Shown: positions 20,456-29,600, counted from the first letter of the stretch. The stretch: 64,000 nucleotides of DNA from Allobosea thiooxidans (GCF_900168195.1 NZ_FUYX01000001.1:496001-560000), one strand, 5' to 3'. Program-made: numbers and translations. Notes: generated from the letters alone by a model not told the origin.

Positions 20456-23284
20456 ATGTTCAGCGCCCTCCCCTTGAGCTTCACCGCCCCGCTCGCACTG
20501 GCGGCGCTCGCTCTGCTGCCGGCGCTCTGGCTGATCCTGCGGGTGACGCCGCCGCGCCCGCGCCGGGTCGACTTCCCGCCGCTCAAGATCATGGCCGACC
20601 TCGTCGCCAAGCGGGAAATGCCGGCGCACACGCCCTGGTGGCTGCTGGCCATGCGGATGGCCACCGCCGCCCTCGCCATCCTGGCGGTCGCCGGCCCGAT
20701 CTGGAACCCGGCGCGCGAAGGCGCCCCGCTGCGCGGCCCGGTTCTCCTTCTCGTCGACAACGGCTTCGGCGCCGCCTCCGACTGGCCGGACCGCGTCGCC
20801 GTCGCCGAATCGCGCATCGCCGCCGCGACGCGCGAGGGCCGCCCCGTCGCGGTCGTCGGCCTCGCGGAGGCGCCCGCGGCCATCGCGCTGGCGGAGCCGC
20901 GCGCGGCGCTCGACCGGCTGCGCGCGCTCGCCCTGCAGCCTCATGCGCCGGATCGCGCTGCGCATCTGCCGCGGATCGAGAGCTTCCTGCAGACCGCGCC
21001 CGAGGCCGAGATCGTCTGGATTGCGGACGGCCTCGGCGTTTCCGACGACGGCAGCTTCCAGGCGCGGCTGAAACAGCTCGCCGATGCGCGGCGCCTCTCG
21101 ATCCATGCCGGTCCGCCGAACCAGCTCGCGCTCGCCGCGCCCGAGAACCTCGCCGGAGCGCTCAGCGTGAAGATCCTGCGTCCGACCGCAAGCGCACCGG
21201 CGACCGGGCAGGTCCGCGCCCTCGACCTGAAGGGCCTGCCGCTCGGGGACGCGCCCTTCATCTTCGAGGGCTCCGGCCTGGAGACGACGGCGCGCCTGAC
21301 CCTGCCGATCGAGGTCCGCAACGCCGTCTCGCGGCTGGAGATCGTCGGGGCCGACAGCGCCGGCGCCGTCGCCCTGCTCGACGACCGGGCCAAGCGGCGC
21401 CGAATCGGCATCGTCTCGGGGTCTACCGCCGACACCGCGCAGCCGCTGCTGTCGCCGACCTACTACATCTCCCGCGCGCTCCAGCCTTTCGCCGAGGTGC
21501 GCGAGCCGCGCCAGGGCTCGACCGACCCGGTCGGCGAGCTGCTCGCGCAGAACCTCTCCGTGCTCGTCCTGGCCGATATCGGCGCACTCGACCGCGAGAC
21601 CAGCGCCAAGGTTTCGGATTTCGTCGCCCGCGGCGGCGTGCTGCTGCGCTTCGCCGGGGCGCGCCTCGCCGCCTCCTCCGACGATCTGACGCCGGTCCGC
21701 CTGCGCCGCGGCGGCCGGACGCTCGGCGGCGGCCTCTCCTGGGAGACGCCGCGCAGGCTGGCGCCGTTCACCCGCGAGAGCCCCTTCTACGGGCTGACGA
21801 TCAGCGACGATATCCGCGTCAACCGCCAGATCCTCGCCGAGCCGGAAGCCGAGCTCTCGCGCAAGACCTGGGCGGCACTGGAAGACGGCACCCCGGTCGT
21901 CACCGGGGAGCGCCGCGGCGACGGCCTGATCGCCATGGTCCATGTCACCGCCGACACCACCTGGTCGAACCTGCCGCTCTCCGGCCTCTTCGTCGAGATG
22001 CTGCGCAAGGTCGTCAATCTGGCCGGCACGGGCCCCGCGGCTGACACGCAAAGCGACGAGGCCCGCGTCGAAACACTGCCGCCGACGCGGGTGCTGGATG
22101 GCAATGGCCGCTTCCGCACGCCGCCGGCGACGAGCCAGCCCGTCGCGCGCAACCATGCCGGGCGCGCCACGCTCGCCCACCCGCCGGGCCTCTACGGACC
22201 GGCCGACGGCTCGCTCGCGGTTAATGCCTTGACCCCGAACGACAGGCTCGCGGCGCTGGATCTCGCAGGTCTCGGCGCGCCGATACTGCCGATCGACGAG
22301 CCGGTCGCGCGCGATGCCCGGCCGCCCCTGCTGGTATTGGCCTTGCTGCTGCTGATCGCCGACACCCTGGCGACGCTGTGGCTCGGCGGCCGCCTCGGCT
22401 TCGGCCGCGCCCGCAAGGCGGCGGCGCCGGCCGCCATCCTGATCGCCCTCGCCCTGGCCGGAATCCTCCAGCCGGATTCGGCCCGTGCCCAGCCGGTGCC
22501 GAAGCCGCCAGAGGCGGAGGCGCCGCGCCCGCCGATTCCGCGCGCGCTCCTCGCCAATGGCGCAGTGACGCGGCTCGCCTATGTCGTGACCGGCGACAAG
22601 GCCGTCGACGACATGTCGAAGGAAGGCCTCGCCGGCCTCAACACCGTCCTCGGCGCACGCACGGCGCTGGAGCCGGGCGATGCCGTCGGCGTCAATGTCG
22701 AGCGTGACGAGCTCGCCTTCTTCCCGGTGCTCTACTGGCCCGTGGTCGCCGGCCGGCCGCTTCCGACGGCAGAGACCCTGCGAAAGCTCGAAGCCTATAT
22801 GAAGGGCGGCGGGCTGGTGATCTTCGACACGCGCGACGCGATGAGCGTGCGCCCCGGCGGCGGCACGACGCCGGAGGGCGACCAGCTCAAGCGCATGCTG
22901 CAGACGCTCGACATCCCCGAGCTCGAGCCGCTGCCGCGCGACCACGTCCTGACCAAGACCTTCTATATCCTCGACGAGCTCGTCGGCCGCTACGACACCG
23001 GCACGACCTGGGTCGAGACACTGCCGCCCGCCGACAGCGACGGCCGCCGCCCGGCCCGCGCCGGCGACAATGTCTCGCCGATCATCATCACCGCCAATGA
23101 CCTCGCCGCCGCCTGGGCCATCGACCGGCGCGGCGAAGGCCGGGTGCCGCTCTCGGGCTCCGACCCGCGCCAGCGCGAGATGGCCCTGCGCGGCGGCATC
23201 AACCTCGTGATGTATGCCCTGACCGGCAACTACAAGGCCGACCAGGTCCATGTCCCGGCCCTGCTCGAACGCCTGGGGCAATGA
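20456..23284 (+). CDS. BatA N-terminal and DUF4159 domain membrane protein
   Basis: A 942-residue protein. The N terminus carries two membrane helices in the aerotolerance BatA/TIGR02226 arrangement (FTAPLALAALALLPALWLIL, then a helix near residues 60-85). A large soluble, glutamine-amidotransferase-like region follows. A further helix lies near residues 620-640 and another near 655-670. The last roughly 210 residues form DUF4159 (RLAYVVTGDKAVDDMSKEGL, VFFPVLYWPV-like segment, GGGLVIFDTRDA). The role is unproven; it should work with MoxR and DUF58. It overlaps the next gene by four bases (ATGA). Confidence 0.9.
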   Translation: MFSALPLSFTAPLALAALALLPALWLILRVTPPRPRRVDFPPLKIMADLVAKREMPAHTPWWLLAMRMATAALAILAVAGPIWNPAREGAPLRGPVLLLVDNGFGAASDWPDRVAVAESRIAAATREGRPVAVVGLAEAPAAIALAEPRAALDRLRALALQPHAPDRAAHLPRIESFLQTAPEAEIVWIADGLGVSDDGSFQARLKQLADARRLSIHAGPPNQLALAAPENLAGALSVKILRPTASAPATGQVRALDLKGLPLGDAPFIFEGSGLETTARLTLPIEVRNAVSRLEIVGADSAGAVALLDDRAKRRRIGIVSGSTADTAQPLLSPTYYISRALQPFAEVREPRQGSTDPVGELLAQNLSVLVLADIGALDRETSAKVSDFVARGGVLLRFAGARLAASSDDLTPVRLRRGGRTLGGGLSWETPRRLAPFTRESPFYGLTISDDIRVNRQILAEPEAELSRKTWAALEDGTPVVTGERRGDGLIAMVHVTADTTWSNLPLSGLFVEMLRKVVNLAGTGPAADTQSDEARVETLPPTRVLDGNGRFRTPPATSQPVARNHAGRATLAHPPGLYGPADGSLAVNALTPNDRLAALDLAGLGAPILPIDEPVARDARPPLLVLALLLLIADTLATLWLGGRLGFGRARKAAAPAAILIALALAGILQPDSARAQPVPKPPEAEAPRPPIPRALLANGAVTRLAYVVTGDKAVDDMSKEGLAGLNTVLGARTALEPGDAVGVNVERDELAFFPVLYWPVVAGRPLPTAETLRKLEAYMKGGGLVIFDTRDAMSVRPGGGTTPEGDQLKRMLQTLDIPELEPLPRDHVLTKTFYILDELVGRYDTGTTWVETLPPADSDGRRPARAGDNVSPIIITANDLAAAWAIDRRGEGRVPLSGSDPRQREMALRGGINLVMYALTGNYKADQVHVPALLERLGQ

Positions 23285-25377
23285 CCATGTGGAGCCTCTC
23301 CTTCGCCCCGCTGGTGCCGCTGCCGCTGCTGATCGGGCTCGCCGTGCTCGCGGCGCTCGCCGCCGGCGCCGCCCTGGTTCTCGCTGGCCGCGGCGCCATC
23401 CTGCGGGCGCTGGCGCTGGTCGTCCTGACCGTCGCGCTCGCCGACCCCTCGCTGGTCTTCGAGGAGCGCGAGCCGGTCAAGGACGTCGTTCCCGTGGTGG
23501 TCGACCGTTCGGCCTCGAACCGCCTCGCCGACCGCTCCGCCCAGACCGACGCCGCCGTGGCCGAGGTCGAGCGGCAATTGAACGGCATCCCCAATGTCGA
23601 ACCGCGGATAGTCGAGCTGCGCGACGCCCAGGGCGCAAGCGACGGCACCCGCCTGTTCGAGACGCTGTCGTCGAGCCTCGCCGACGTTCCCTCCGAGCGC
23701 GTCGCCGGCGCCATCGCCATCACCGACGGCCTCGCCCATGACACGCCCGCCAATGCCGAGGCGCTCGGCCTGCGCGCGCCGCTCCATGTGCTGACCACCG
23801 GCCGCAATGCCGAGATCGACCGCCGCATCATGCTGGTCGATTCGCCGCGCTTCGGCATCGTCGGCAAGGATCAGGTCATCCGCCTGCGCGTCATCGACAA
23901 GAACGGTTCCAGCCGTGCCGGCCTCACCATCCGCCGCGACGGCGAGATCGTCGCCCGCCGCGACGTCGCGACCGGCCAGATCGTGCAGGTGCCGGTGCGC
24001 ATCGACCGCGGCGGCCCGAACGTCGTCGAGATCGAGGCCGCGCCGCTCGACCGCGAGCTGACGCTCGCCAACAACCGCGCGGTCATTACAATTGAAGGAG
24101 TCAGGGACAAGCTGCGCGTGCTGCTGGTCTCGGGCGAGCCGCATCCGGGCGAGCGGACCTGGCGCAACCTGCTCAAGGCCGACGCCAATGTCGATCTCGT
24201 CCATTTCACCATCCTCAGGCCACCGGAGAAGCAGGACGGCACGCCGATCAACGAGCTCTCGCTGATCGCCTTCCCGACGCGCGAGCTGTTCCAGGTCAAG
24301 ATCAAGGAATTCGACCTGATCATCTTCGACCGCTACGCCAACCAGTCGATCCTGCCGCTGCTCTATTTCGAGAACATCGTCCGCTATGTCCGCGACGGTG
24401 GCGCGCTGCTGGTCGCGGCCGGGCCCGAATATGCGGGATCGCAAACGCTGGCGCGCACGCCCCTCGGCCAGATCCTGCCGGCCGTGCCGGACGGCAGCGT
24501 CGTCGACGAGGCCTATCGCGCCCAGGTCAGCGAGCCCGGCAAGCGCCATCCCGTGACCCGCGACCTGCCAGGCTCGGAAGTCTCGCCGCCGCGCTGGGGC
24601 GAATGGCTGCGCATGGTCGGCGCGCAGGCACGTGCCGGCGCCTCCCCCGTCATGACCGGCCCCGGCGAACGTCCGCTGCTGATGCTCGCCCGCGAGCAGA
24701 AGGGGCGCGTCGCCCTCTTCCTCTCCGACCATGCCTGGCTCTGGGCCCGCGGCTTCCGCGACGGCGGCCCCTATCTCGACCTGCTGCGGCGCCTGAGCCA
24801 CTGGCTGATGAAGGAGCCGGAGCTCGAGGAGGAGGCCCTGCGCGCCACTGCTCGCGGCGGCACCGTCGAGGTCGAACGCCAGACGCTGGGCGACAATCCC
24901 GCCCCCGTCACCATCACCGGCCCTGACGGCCAGTCCCGGACGGTGCCGTTCGAGCCGGGCCGCCCTGGCCTGTTCACCGCCCGGATCCCCGCCGGCGAGC
25001 AGGGGCTCTACAGGCTGACGGCCGACAATCTCACCGCCTTCGCCAATGTCGGCCCCGAGAACCCGCGCGAGCTGATGGAGGTGGTGAGCGATCCGGCCGC
25101 GCTCCAGTCTCTGGCGCAGGCTACCGGCGGCTCGTCCCGGCGCATCGGCCATGAGAGCGGCTCGGCCGTCAGCGTGCCGCGCATCGTGCCCGTGCGGTCC
25201 GGCAGCCAGTTCGCCGGCAATGACTGGATCGGCCTCAGGATCAGCGATTCCGGCATCGTGCGCGGGGTGCAGATCTCGCCGCTCTTCGTCGGGCTGCTCG
25301 GGCTCGCGATCCTGTTCGGCGCCCTCGTCGCCGGCTGGCTGGGCGAAAGCGGCCGCCGCTTCAGGCGTCAGGCGTGA
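23281..25377 (+). CDS. Large membrane protein of the MoxR-DUF58 operon
   Basis: A 698-residue protein. Two N-terminal helices (about residues 8-60) precede a VWA-like stretch with VVVDRSASNRLADRS. A large periplasmic or cytoplasmic middle region resembles glutamine-amidotransferase-like folds (VLLVSGEPHPGERTWRNLLK; DGGALLVAAGPEYAG), and a C-terminal helix lies at about 660-685 (LFVGLLGLAILFGALVAGWL). It belongs with the conserved last gene of MoxR-DUF58-DUF4159 operons in alphaproteobacteria. No enzymatic residues can be assigned with confidence. Confidence 0.88.
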   Translation: MTMWSLSFAPLVPLPLLIGLAVLAALAAGAALVLAGRGAILRALALVVLTVALADPSLVFEEREPVKDVVPVVVDRSASNRLADRSAQTDAAVAEVERQLNGIPNVEPRIVELRDAQGASDGTRLFETLSSSLADVPSERVAGAIAITDGLAHDTPANAEALGLRAPLHVLTTGRNAEIDRRIMLVDSPRFGIVGKDQVIRLRVIDKNGSSRAGLTIRRDGEIVARRDVATGQIVQVPVRIDRGGPNVVEIEAAPLDRELTLANNRAVITIEGVRDKLRVLLVSGEPHPGERTWRNLLKADANVDLVHFTILRPPEKQDGTPINELSLIAFPTRELFQVKIKEFDLIIFDRYANQSILPLLYFENIVRYVRDGGALLVAAGPEYAGSQTLARTPLGQILPAVPDGSVVDEAYRAQVSEPGKRHPVTRDLPGSEVSPPRWGEWLRMVGAQARAGASPVMTGPGERPLLMLAREQKGRVALFLSDHAWLWARGFRDGGPYLDLLRRLSHWLMKEPELEEEALRATARGGTVEVERQTLGDNPAPVTITGPDGQSRTVPFEPGRPGLFTARIPAGEQGLYRLTADNLTAFANVGPENPRELMEVVSDPAALQSLAQATGGSSRRIGHESGSAVSVPRIVPVRSGSQFAGNDWIGLRISDSGIVRGVQISPLFVGLLGLAILFGALVAGWLGESGRRFRRQA

Positions 25378-25397
25378 TCCGGCCCCGCAGATACCGG

Positions 25398-25491
25398 CGT
25401 CATTCTCGGGCGAAGCGAAGCGCAGACCCGAGAATCTCAAGACCAGAGAAAGCTGGTTTCCGCGATGCTCGGGTCAAGCCCGAGCATGACG
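25398..25491. repeat. Composite palindromic repeat, two hairpins
   Basis: Two linked hairpins. The first is ATTCTCGGG (25402-25410) with CCCGAGAAT (25427-25435) around GCGAAGCGAAGCGCAG-like sequence. The second is ATGCTCGGG-TCAAG-CCCGAGCAT (about 25465-25487), a 9-bp perfect stem. The same two-part order recurs at 30485-30580. It fills most of the gap between the convergent membrane-protein and GNAT genes and could act as a bidirectional terminator. Confidence 0.85.
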
Positions 25492-25506
25492 GCAGGGCGG
25501 CCTTAT

Positions 25507-26016
25507 TCAGCCCGCCGCCCGCGCCGACGTCACGGCACCGCGCCGCTGCTGCAGCACGCCTTCGACCAGCTCCAGCGCGAGGAAGCGCGCCGGATCGGCC
25601 GGCCCGGGCAGCACCAACTGGCCCGGCGGCAGCATCCTGAAGCCGAAACGCGCATAGTAGGGCTCGTCCCCGACCAGCATGATCAGGTCATGCCCGGCGT
25701 CCCGCGCCGCCTCGATCGAACGGTTCATCAGAGCGGACCCGATGCCGCGGCCGTCGAAGGCAGGATCGACCGTCAGCGGCCCGAGCATCAGCGCCCGATG
25801 GCCACCGGCGAGGACCGGCGTCACCTTGATCGACCCGACCAGGAAGGTGCCGACATGGGCGGCGAAGGACAGCGCCGGATCGGGTGGCACGCCCTCACGC
25901 AGGCGGAAGGCAGTGCGGGCGAAGCGGCCGGGGCCGAAGGCGCGCTCGTGCAGGCGTTCGATGGCGGCGGCGTCCACGGGCAATTCGTGGCGGATGGTCA
26001 GCGGCAGGGATGTCAT
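25507..26016 (-). CDS. GNAT family N-acetyltransferase
   Basis: A 169-residue acetyltransferase of the YhbS-like GNAT subgroup. The acetyl-CoA pyrophosphate-binding motif (Q/R)xxGxG/A appears as AFDGRGIGSALMN. It is preceded by ALMLGPLTVDPAF and followed by LIMLVGDEPYYARFGFRML, which is typical of YhbS. The acceptor substrate is unknown. The ATG at 26016 (MTSLPLTIRHELPVDAAAI) was preferred because upstream sequence is unlike the family. Confidence 0.88.
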   Translation of the reverse strand: MTSLPLTIRHELPVDAAAIERLHERAFGPGRFARTAFRLREGVPPDPALSFAAHVGTFLVGSIKVTPVLAGGHRALMLGPLTVDPAFDGRGIGSALMNRSIEAARDAGHDLIMLVGDEPYYARFGFRMLPPGQLVLPGPADPARFLALELVEGVLQQRRGAVTSARAAG

Positions 26017-26319
26017 GACGATAACGCGAGGCAGGAAGCAGATCGGCGGAGCGAGGGCAGGCGCGTTCGGGCGCAATGCCGGGCAGGCGCATTCAGCGCG
26101 CCGGTCGTCGCAGGTCTCGCAGGTCGTGCCCAATCGTCATGTCAGCGCCTCTAGCAGAGCTTCCGATCGCCGTCCATCCGTCTTCCGTCGCGCCGACCGA
26201 TGCTTGTCGCCGGCGGTGTATTGGTCTCAACTCCGCGGTTCCGGAGCGCCGGAGAACCCGCGCTCGGGGCGACGCCGAGGCGCCGGACGCGGCGCTGCCT
26301 TTCGAAACGGAGGGAACCG
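26017..26319. other. 303-base divergent intergenic region
   Basis: This region lies between the divergent GNAT and argininosuccinate-lyase-like genes and must hold both promoters. I see a tandem pair TCGCAGGTC-TCGCAGGTC (about 26107-26124) and an imperfect inverted repeat near 26232-26262 (TTCCGG...CCGGAGAA). No convincing -35/-10 pair or gene is visible. CGGAGGG just before 26320 is the ribosome-binding site of the downstream gene. Confidence 0.4.
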
Positions 26320-27843
26320 ATGTCCAAGCTCCCGTTGCGGGCCGCCGCCCTCGCTTTGGCGATCGGCGCCCTGCCCGCCCATGCCCAGCAGCCGACGCCG
26401 CCGAAGGAACCGGTCCGGGACGAGTTCTTCTGGCTCGGCGAGATCAACAAGGCGAGCACGGTGATCAATGCCGAGCAGGGCCTGCTCGACCGCGCGCTGG
26501 CGCCGAAGCTGGCGCAGGGTATCGCCAAGGTCATCGAGGCCGGCAACCAGCCCGGCGCGAAGCGGCCCTCGACCGTGATCACCTTCGAGCCGCTGATGAT
26601 CGAGCAGGCCGGGGTCGAGGTCACGCTGATCCATGCCGGCCGTTCCAGCCAGGACATGCACGCGACCTACCGCGCCACGATCATGCGCGACCGCCTGCTG
26701 GCGCTCGCCGACCAGCTCAACCGGACGACGCGGACACTGGTGGAGCTTGCCGCCACGCATAAGGAGACCGTCGTCCCCAACTACACCAACGGCGTGGCCG
26801 CCCAGCCCAACAGCTACGGGCACTACCTCCTCGGCTTCGCCGCGGGCCTGGACCGGGACGCCCAGCGCATCCGCGAGATCTATGCCCGCCTCGACCGCTC
26901 ACCCATGGGCACGACCGTGCTCAACGGCACGAGCTCGCCCCTCGATCGCCGGCGCATGGCGGATTATCTCGGCTTCGCCGCCCTCGTCGACAATGCCTAT
27001 GACGCCTCGCAGATCGCCGCGGCCGACCTGCCGGTCGAAGCCGGCGGGATCGTCACCGGCATCGCGCTCCATGTCGGCGGCTTTGTCGAGGACGTGATGA
27101 CGCAATACGCTCAGTCGCGGCCCTGGATCCTGCTGCGCGAGGGCGGCGGCAACACCTATGTCTCGAGCGCCATGCCACAGAAGCGCAATCCCGGCCTGCT
27201 GAACGGCACGCGCGAGGATGCCTCGACGGCGCTGTCGCTGGCGATGGGGCCGGTCTTCAGGGCGCACAACATCCCGCCTGGCATGCCCGACGCCAAGGAT
27301 GCCAAGGCCAACGGCGCCATGATCGAGGGCGCGGGCAAGGCTCTGCACGGGCTCGACCGCATCCTGAAGGCGCTGGTCATCGACCCCGAGCGGGCCCTGG
27401 CGGAGCTCAACAGCGACTGGACAGCATCGCAGGAGCTCGCCGACGTATTGATGCGCAAATATGGGCTTCCCTTCCGCGCCGGCCACCATTTCGCATCGGA
27501 AATCGTCGACCACGCCAAGCTCAACGACATCAGGCCGACCGATTTCCCCTATGCGCAGGCGCAGGCGATCTATCGCAAGACGGCTGCGGAGATGCGCCTC
27601 TCCGCGGCAGAGCTGCCGATGAGCGAGGCCGAGTTCCGCGCGACGCTGGATCCGGTGGCGATCGTCAGGAACCGGGCCACCGCCGGAGGCCCCCAGCCCG
27701 CCGAGATGGACCGGATGCTCGCCGAGGCCCGCCAGCGCCTTGCCCAGCAGGATGGCTGGATCAAGGACAGGCGCGGGGCGATCGCGGCAGCGTTGGCGAA
27801 GCTCGACGCCGATTTCGGCAAGTTGGCGAAGGGCGCCAACTGA
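26320..27843 (+). CDS. Exported argininosuccinate-lyase/fumarase-superfamily protein
   Basis: A 507-residue protein of the aspartase/fumarase superfamily, closest to argininosuccinate lyase by motifs: GRSSQDMHATY (ASL GRSRNDQ region), GTSSPLDR, and the signature SSAMPQKRNPGLLNG near residues 282-296 with the flexible-loop serines. Residues 1-22 form a clean Sec signal peptide ending AHA-Q, so the protein should be periplasmic, unlike ArgH. The catalytic His of the ASL YTHLQRAQP motif is replaced: here YTNGVAAQP, with Asn157. It therefore probably is not a normal ArgH and may have another lyase activity or a binding role. CGGAGGG precedes the ATG at 26320. No arginine gene is nearby. Confidence 0.88.
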   Translation: MSKLPLRAAALALAIGALPAHAQQPTPPKEPVRDEFFWLGEINKASTVINAEQGLLDRALAPKLAQGIAKVIEAGNQPGAKRPSTVITFEPLMIEQAGVEVTLIHAGRSSQDMHATYRATIMRDRLLALADQLNRTTRTLVELAATHKETVVPNYTNGVAAQPNSYGHYLLGFAAGLDRDAQRIREIYARLDRSPMGTTVLNGTSSPLDRRRMADYLGFAALVDNAYDASQIAAADLPVEAGGIVTGIALHVGGFVEDVMTQYAQSRPWILLREGGGNTYVSSAMPQKRNPGLLNGTREDASTALSLAMGPVFRAHNIPPGMPDAKDAKANGAMIEGAGKALHGLDRILKALVIDPERALAELNSDWTASQELADVLMRKYGLPFRAGHHFASEIVDHAKLNDIRPTDFPYAQAQAIYRKTAAEMRLSAAELPMSEAEFRATLDPVAIVRNRATAGGPQPAEMDRMLAEARQRLAQQDGWIKDRRGAIAAALAKLDADFGKLAKGAN

Positions 27844-27864
27844 GGCGCAAGGCCGTCGCGGACG

Positions 27865-28374
27865 TCACCACTCCGCGGCGGCGGGCTTCCCGGCGATGAT
27901 CTCGTCGAGCCTGCGCCGCGTCGCCGGCGTCGTTCCCTCGGGCAGGCGGTCCAAGGGGAAGAAGCCGGTTTCGGCGATCTCGCGATCCGGCTGCCTCACG
28001 CCCTCCACGACGAAGGAGCGGATGACGAAGACCGCGACATGGTCGCGACGCGAGATCCGGCCGTTGAAGAAGATGCCGTGCAGGATCGCAGGGCCCTTGA
28101 TCGCGATATTGCCCTCCTCCGCCAGCTCGCGTTCCAGGGCGTCCCACATCGTCTCGCCGACCTCGACGCCGCCGCCCGGCAGGTACCAGCCGGGAATATA
28201 GCCGTGGCGGACGAGGAAGACCTCGTTGCGCTCGTTTAGCACCGCGGCGCGAACGCCGAAGGTCAGGCCGCGCACCAGCCGGAAATAGAGATGCAGCAGC
28301 CCACCGAGCAATCGCTGGCCGAAGGGGCGGCCTTCCTCATGGCCGGGAGTCTCGGGTCGGCTCTGGGATTGCAT
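27865..28374 (-). CDS. Nudix hydrolase
   Basis: A 169-residue Nudix-fold hydrolase with the box GGGVEVGETMWDALERELAE followed by EGNI, whose Glu residues for Mg2+ binding are intact. The N-terminal part has a membrane-like or amphipathic segment (RLLGGLLHLYFRLVRGLTFG). The substrate cannot be predicted from the sequence. The ATG at 28374 is used; a TTG at 28389 in frame would add five residues. Confidence 0.88.
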   Translation of the reverse strand: MQSQSRPETPGHEEGRPFGQRLLGGLLHLYFRLVRGLTFGVRAAVLNERNEVFLVRHGYIPGWYLPGGGVEVGETMWDALERELAEEGNIAIKGPAILHGIFFNGRISRRDHVAVFVIRSFVVEGVRQPDREIAETGFFPLDRLPEGTTPATRRRLDEIIAGKPAAAEW

Positions 28375-28706
28375 CTGAAGGACTCTCAAGGCCAGGTTAA
28401 TTGTCTATGCAAAAAGCGCATGACGGACCGTCAACCAAGTCGCTTGCTCCATCACAAACGCACCCCAAATAGAGCGCATACAACAGCCGTACCCGCTGGG
28501 ACCGATCAACATGCTGCTCTCTTTCATCATCGCCCGCCTGAGGGCCAAGCCGGCCTATGTCTGGAAGCCCGCCGTCACGCTGACCGATTCGCGTATCGTG
28601 TCCGAGCTGACCGGCGCTGCCAACTGAGCTCCTGAACACATCCGCTACCCAGGCGCGCCATCGGCGCGCTTGACGGCTGCCCTCTCGCGAGGGCAAGCGC
28701 TGGAGC
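28375..28706 (+). other. 332-base intergenic region with one candidate micro-gene
   Basis: This region lies between the Nudix gene (minus) and the phosphoesterase gene (plus). The first 120 bases are locally richer in A+T than the surroundings, as promoters are here, but no clean -35/-10 pair is seen. A 38-codon frame lies at 28511-28627. After it, GCGCGCC-ATC-GGCGCGC and GCCCTC-TCGC-GAGGGC form two small hairpins just before the phosphoesterase start. Confidence 0.35.
28511..28627 (+). CDS. Possible 38-residue small protein
   Basis: An ATG frame encodes MLLSFIIARLRAKPAYVWKP followed by 18 more residues ending LTGAAN. The first third is hydrophobic, then basic and mixed. Upstream GGGACC is only a weak ribosome-binding site. 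An A+T-richer stretch precedes it and two hairpins follow, which would fit a short independent transcript. I do not recognise the product, and it could be chance. Confidence 0.3.
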   Translation: MLLSFIIARLRAKPAYVWKPAVTLTDSRIVSELTGAAN

Positions 28707-29600
28707 GTGTTCAAGCTCGCGCATCTGTCCGACCCGCATCTCGGCCCGCTCGCCGGGTTCTCGCTGCATCAGCTCTTCGGCAAGCGTGCGACCGGCTATG
28801 TCAACTGGCGCCGCAAGCGCCGGCACGCCCATGACATGGAGATCCTGGCGCGCATCGTCGCCGATATCCATGCGCAGCGGCCGGACCATATCGCCTGCAC
28901 CGGCGATGTCGCCCATATCGGCCTGCCGGACGAGTTCAAGACCGCCATCGCCTTCCTGGACACGCTCGGGTCGCGCGACACGGTCAGCTTCGTGCCGGGC
29001 AATCACGATGCCTATGCCCGCTCCTCGCTGAAACCCCTGGCCGGATTGCTCGCCCCCTGGATCGCCGGGGACGAGGGCCGCGCCGGCTATCCCTGGTATC
29101 GCCGCCGCGGGCCGGTGGCGCTGATCGGCGTCAACAGCGGCGTGCCGACCCTGCCGCTGATGGCCACGGGCCGCGTCGGCAGCGAGCAGATGGGCCGGAT
29201 CGAGACGCTGCTCGACCGCGCCCGCGACGAAGGCCTCATCCGCATCGTGCTGATCCACCACCCGCCCTATGTCGGCGGCGCCAAGCGCGGCCGCGAGCTG
29301 GTCGACGCCGCCGCCTTCGAGGCCATGCTGAAGCGCAAGGGCGCCGACCTCGTCCTCCACGGCCATAATCACAGCTTCTCGCTGGCCTGGCGCCCCGGCC
29401 CCGGCCATGACGTGCCGATCGTCGGCGTGCCCTCGGCCTCGCTCGGCCCGCTCGGGCATGGCGAGCTCGGCACCTGGCACCTGTTCCGCATCGAAGGCGA
29501 TGCGGCCACCCCGCGGATCACGCTGGAGCAGCGCGGCTTCGAGCCTGACGGCACGGTGATCCGCCGCCAGGAAATCGCGCTCCTGGGCGAGCGCGTCTGA
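28707..29600 (+). CDS. Metallophosphoesterase (calcineurin-like)
   Basis: A 297-residue member of the calcineurin-like/Icc family. The five metal-binding motifs are visible: LSDPHLG (D-x-H), CTGDVAH (GD), PGNHDAY (GNHD), LIHHPPY and LHGHNHS (GH-x-H). The family includes 3',5'-cyclic-AMP phosphodiesterases and many phosphohydrolases; the substrate is not known here. The GTG start at 28707 gives MFKLAHLSDPHLG with the first motif at the normal distance; no ATG lies near. A 10-bp hairpin follows the stop directly. Confidence 0.9.
   Translation: MFKLAHLSDPHLGPLAGFSLHQLFGKRATGYVNWRRKRRHAHDMEILARIVADIHAQRPDHIACTGDVAHIGLPDEFKTAIAFLDTLGSRDTVSFVPGNHDAYARSSLKPLAGLLAPWIAGDEGRAGYPWYRRRGPVALIGVNSGVPTLPLMATGRVGSEQMGRIETLLDRARDEGLIRIVLIHHPPYVGGAKRGRELVDAAAFEAMLKRKGADLVLHGHNHSFSLAWRPGPGHDVPIVGVPSASLGPLGHGELGTWHLFRIEGDAATPRITLEQRGFEPDGTVIRRQEIALLGERV

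Noticed and set aside
20246-23281. A 1011-codon open frame on the minus strand
   Set aside because: It is entirely antisense to the DUF58 and BatA/DUF4159 genes, has an Arg/Gly/Ala-biased composition with no domain, and is an artefact of GC-rich codon use on the opposite strand.
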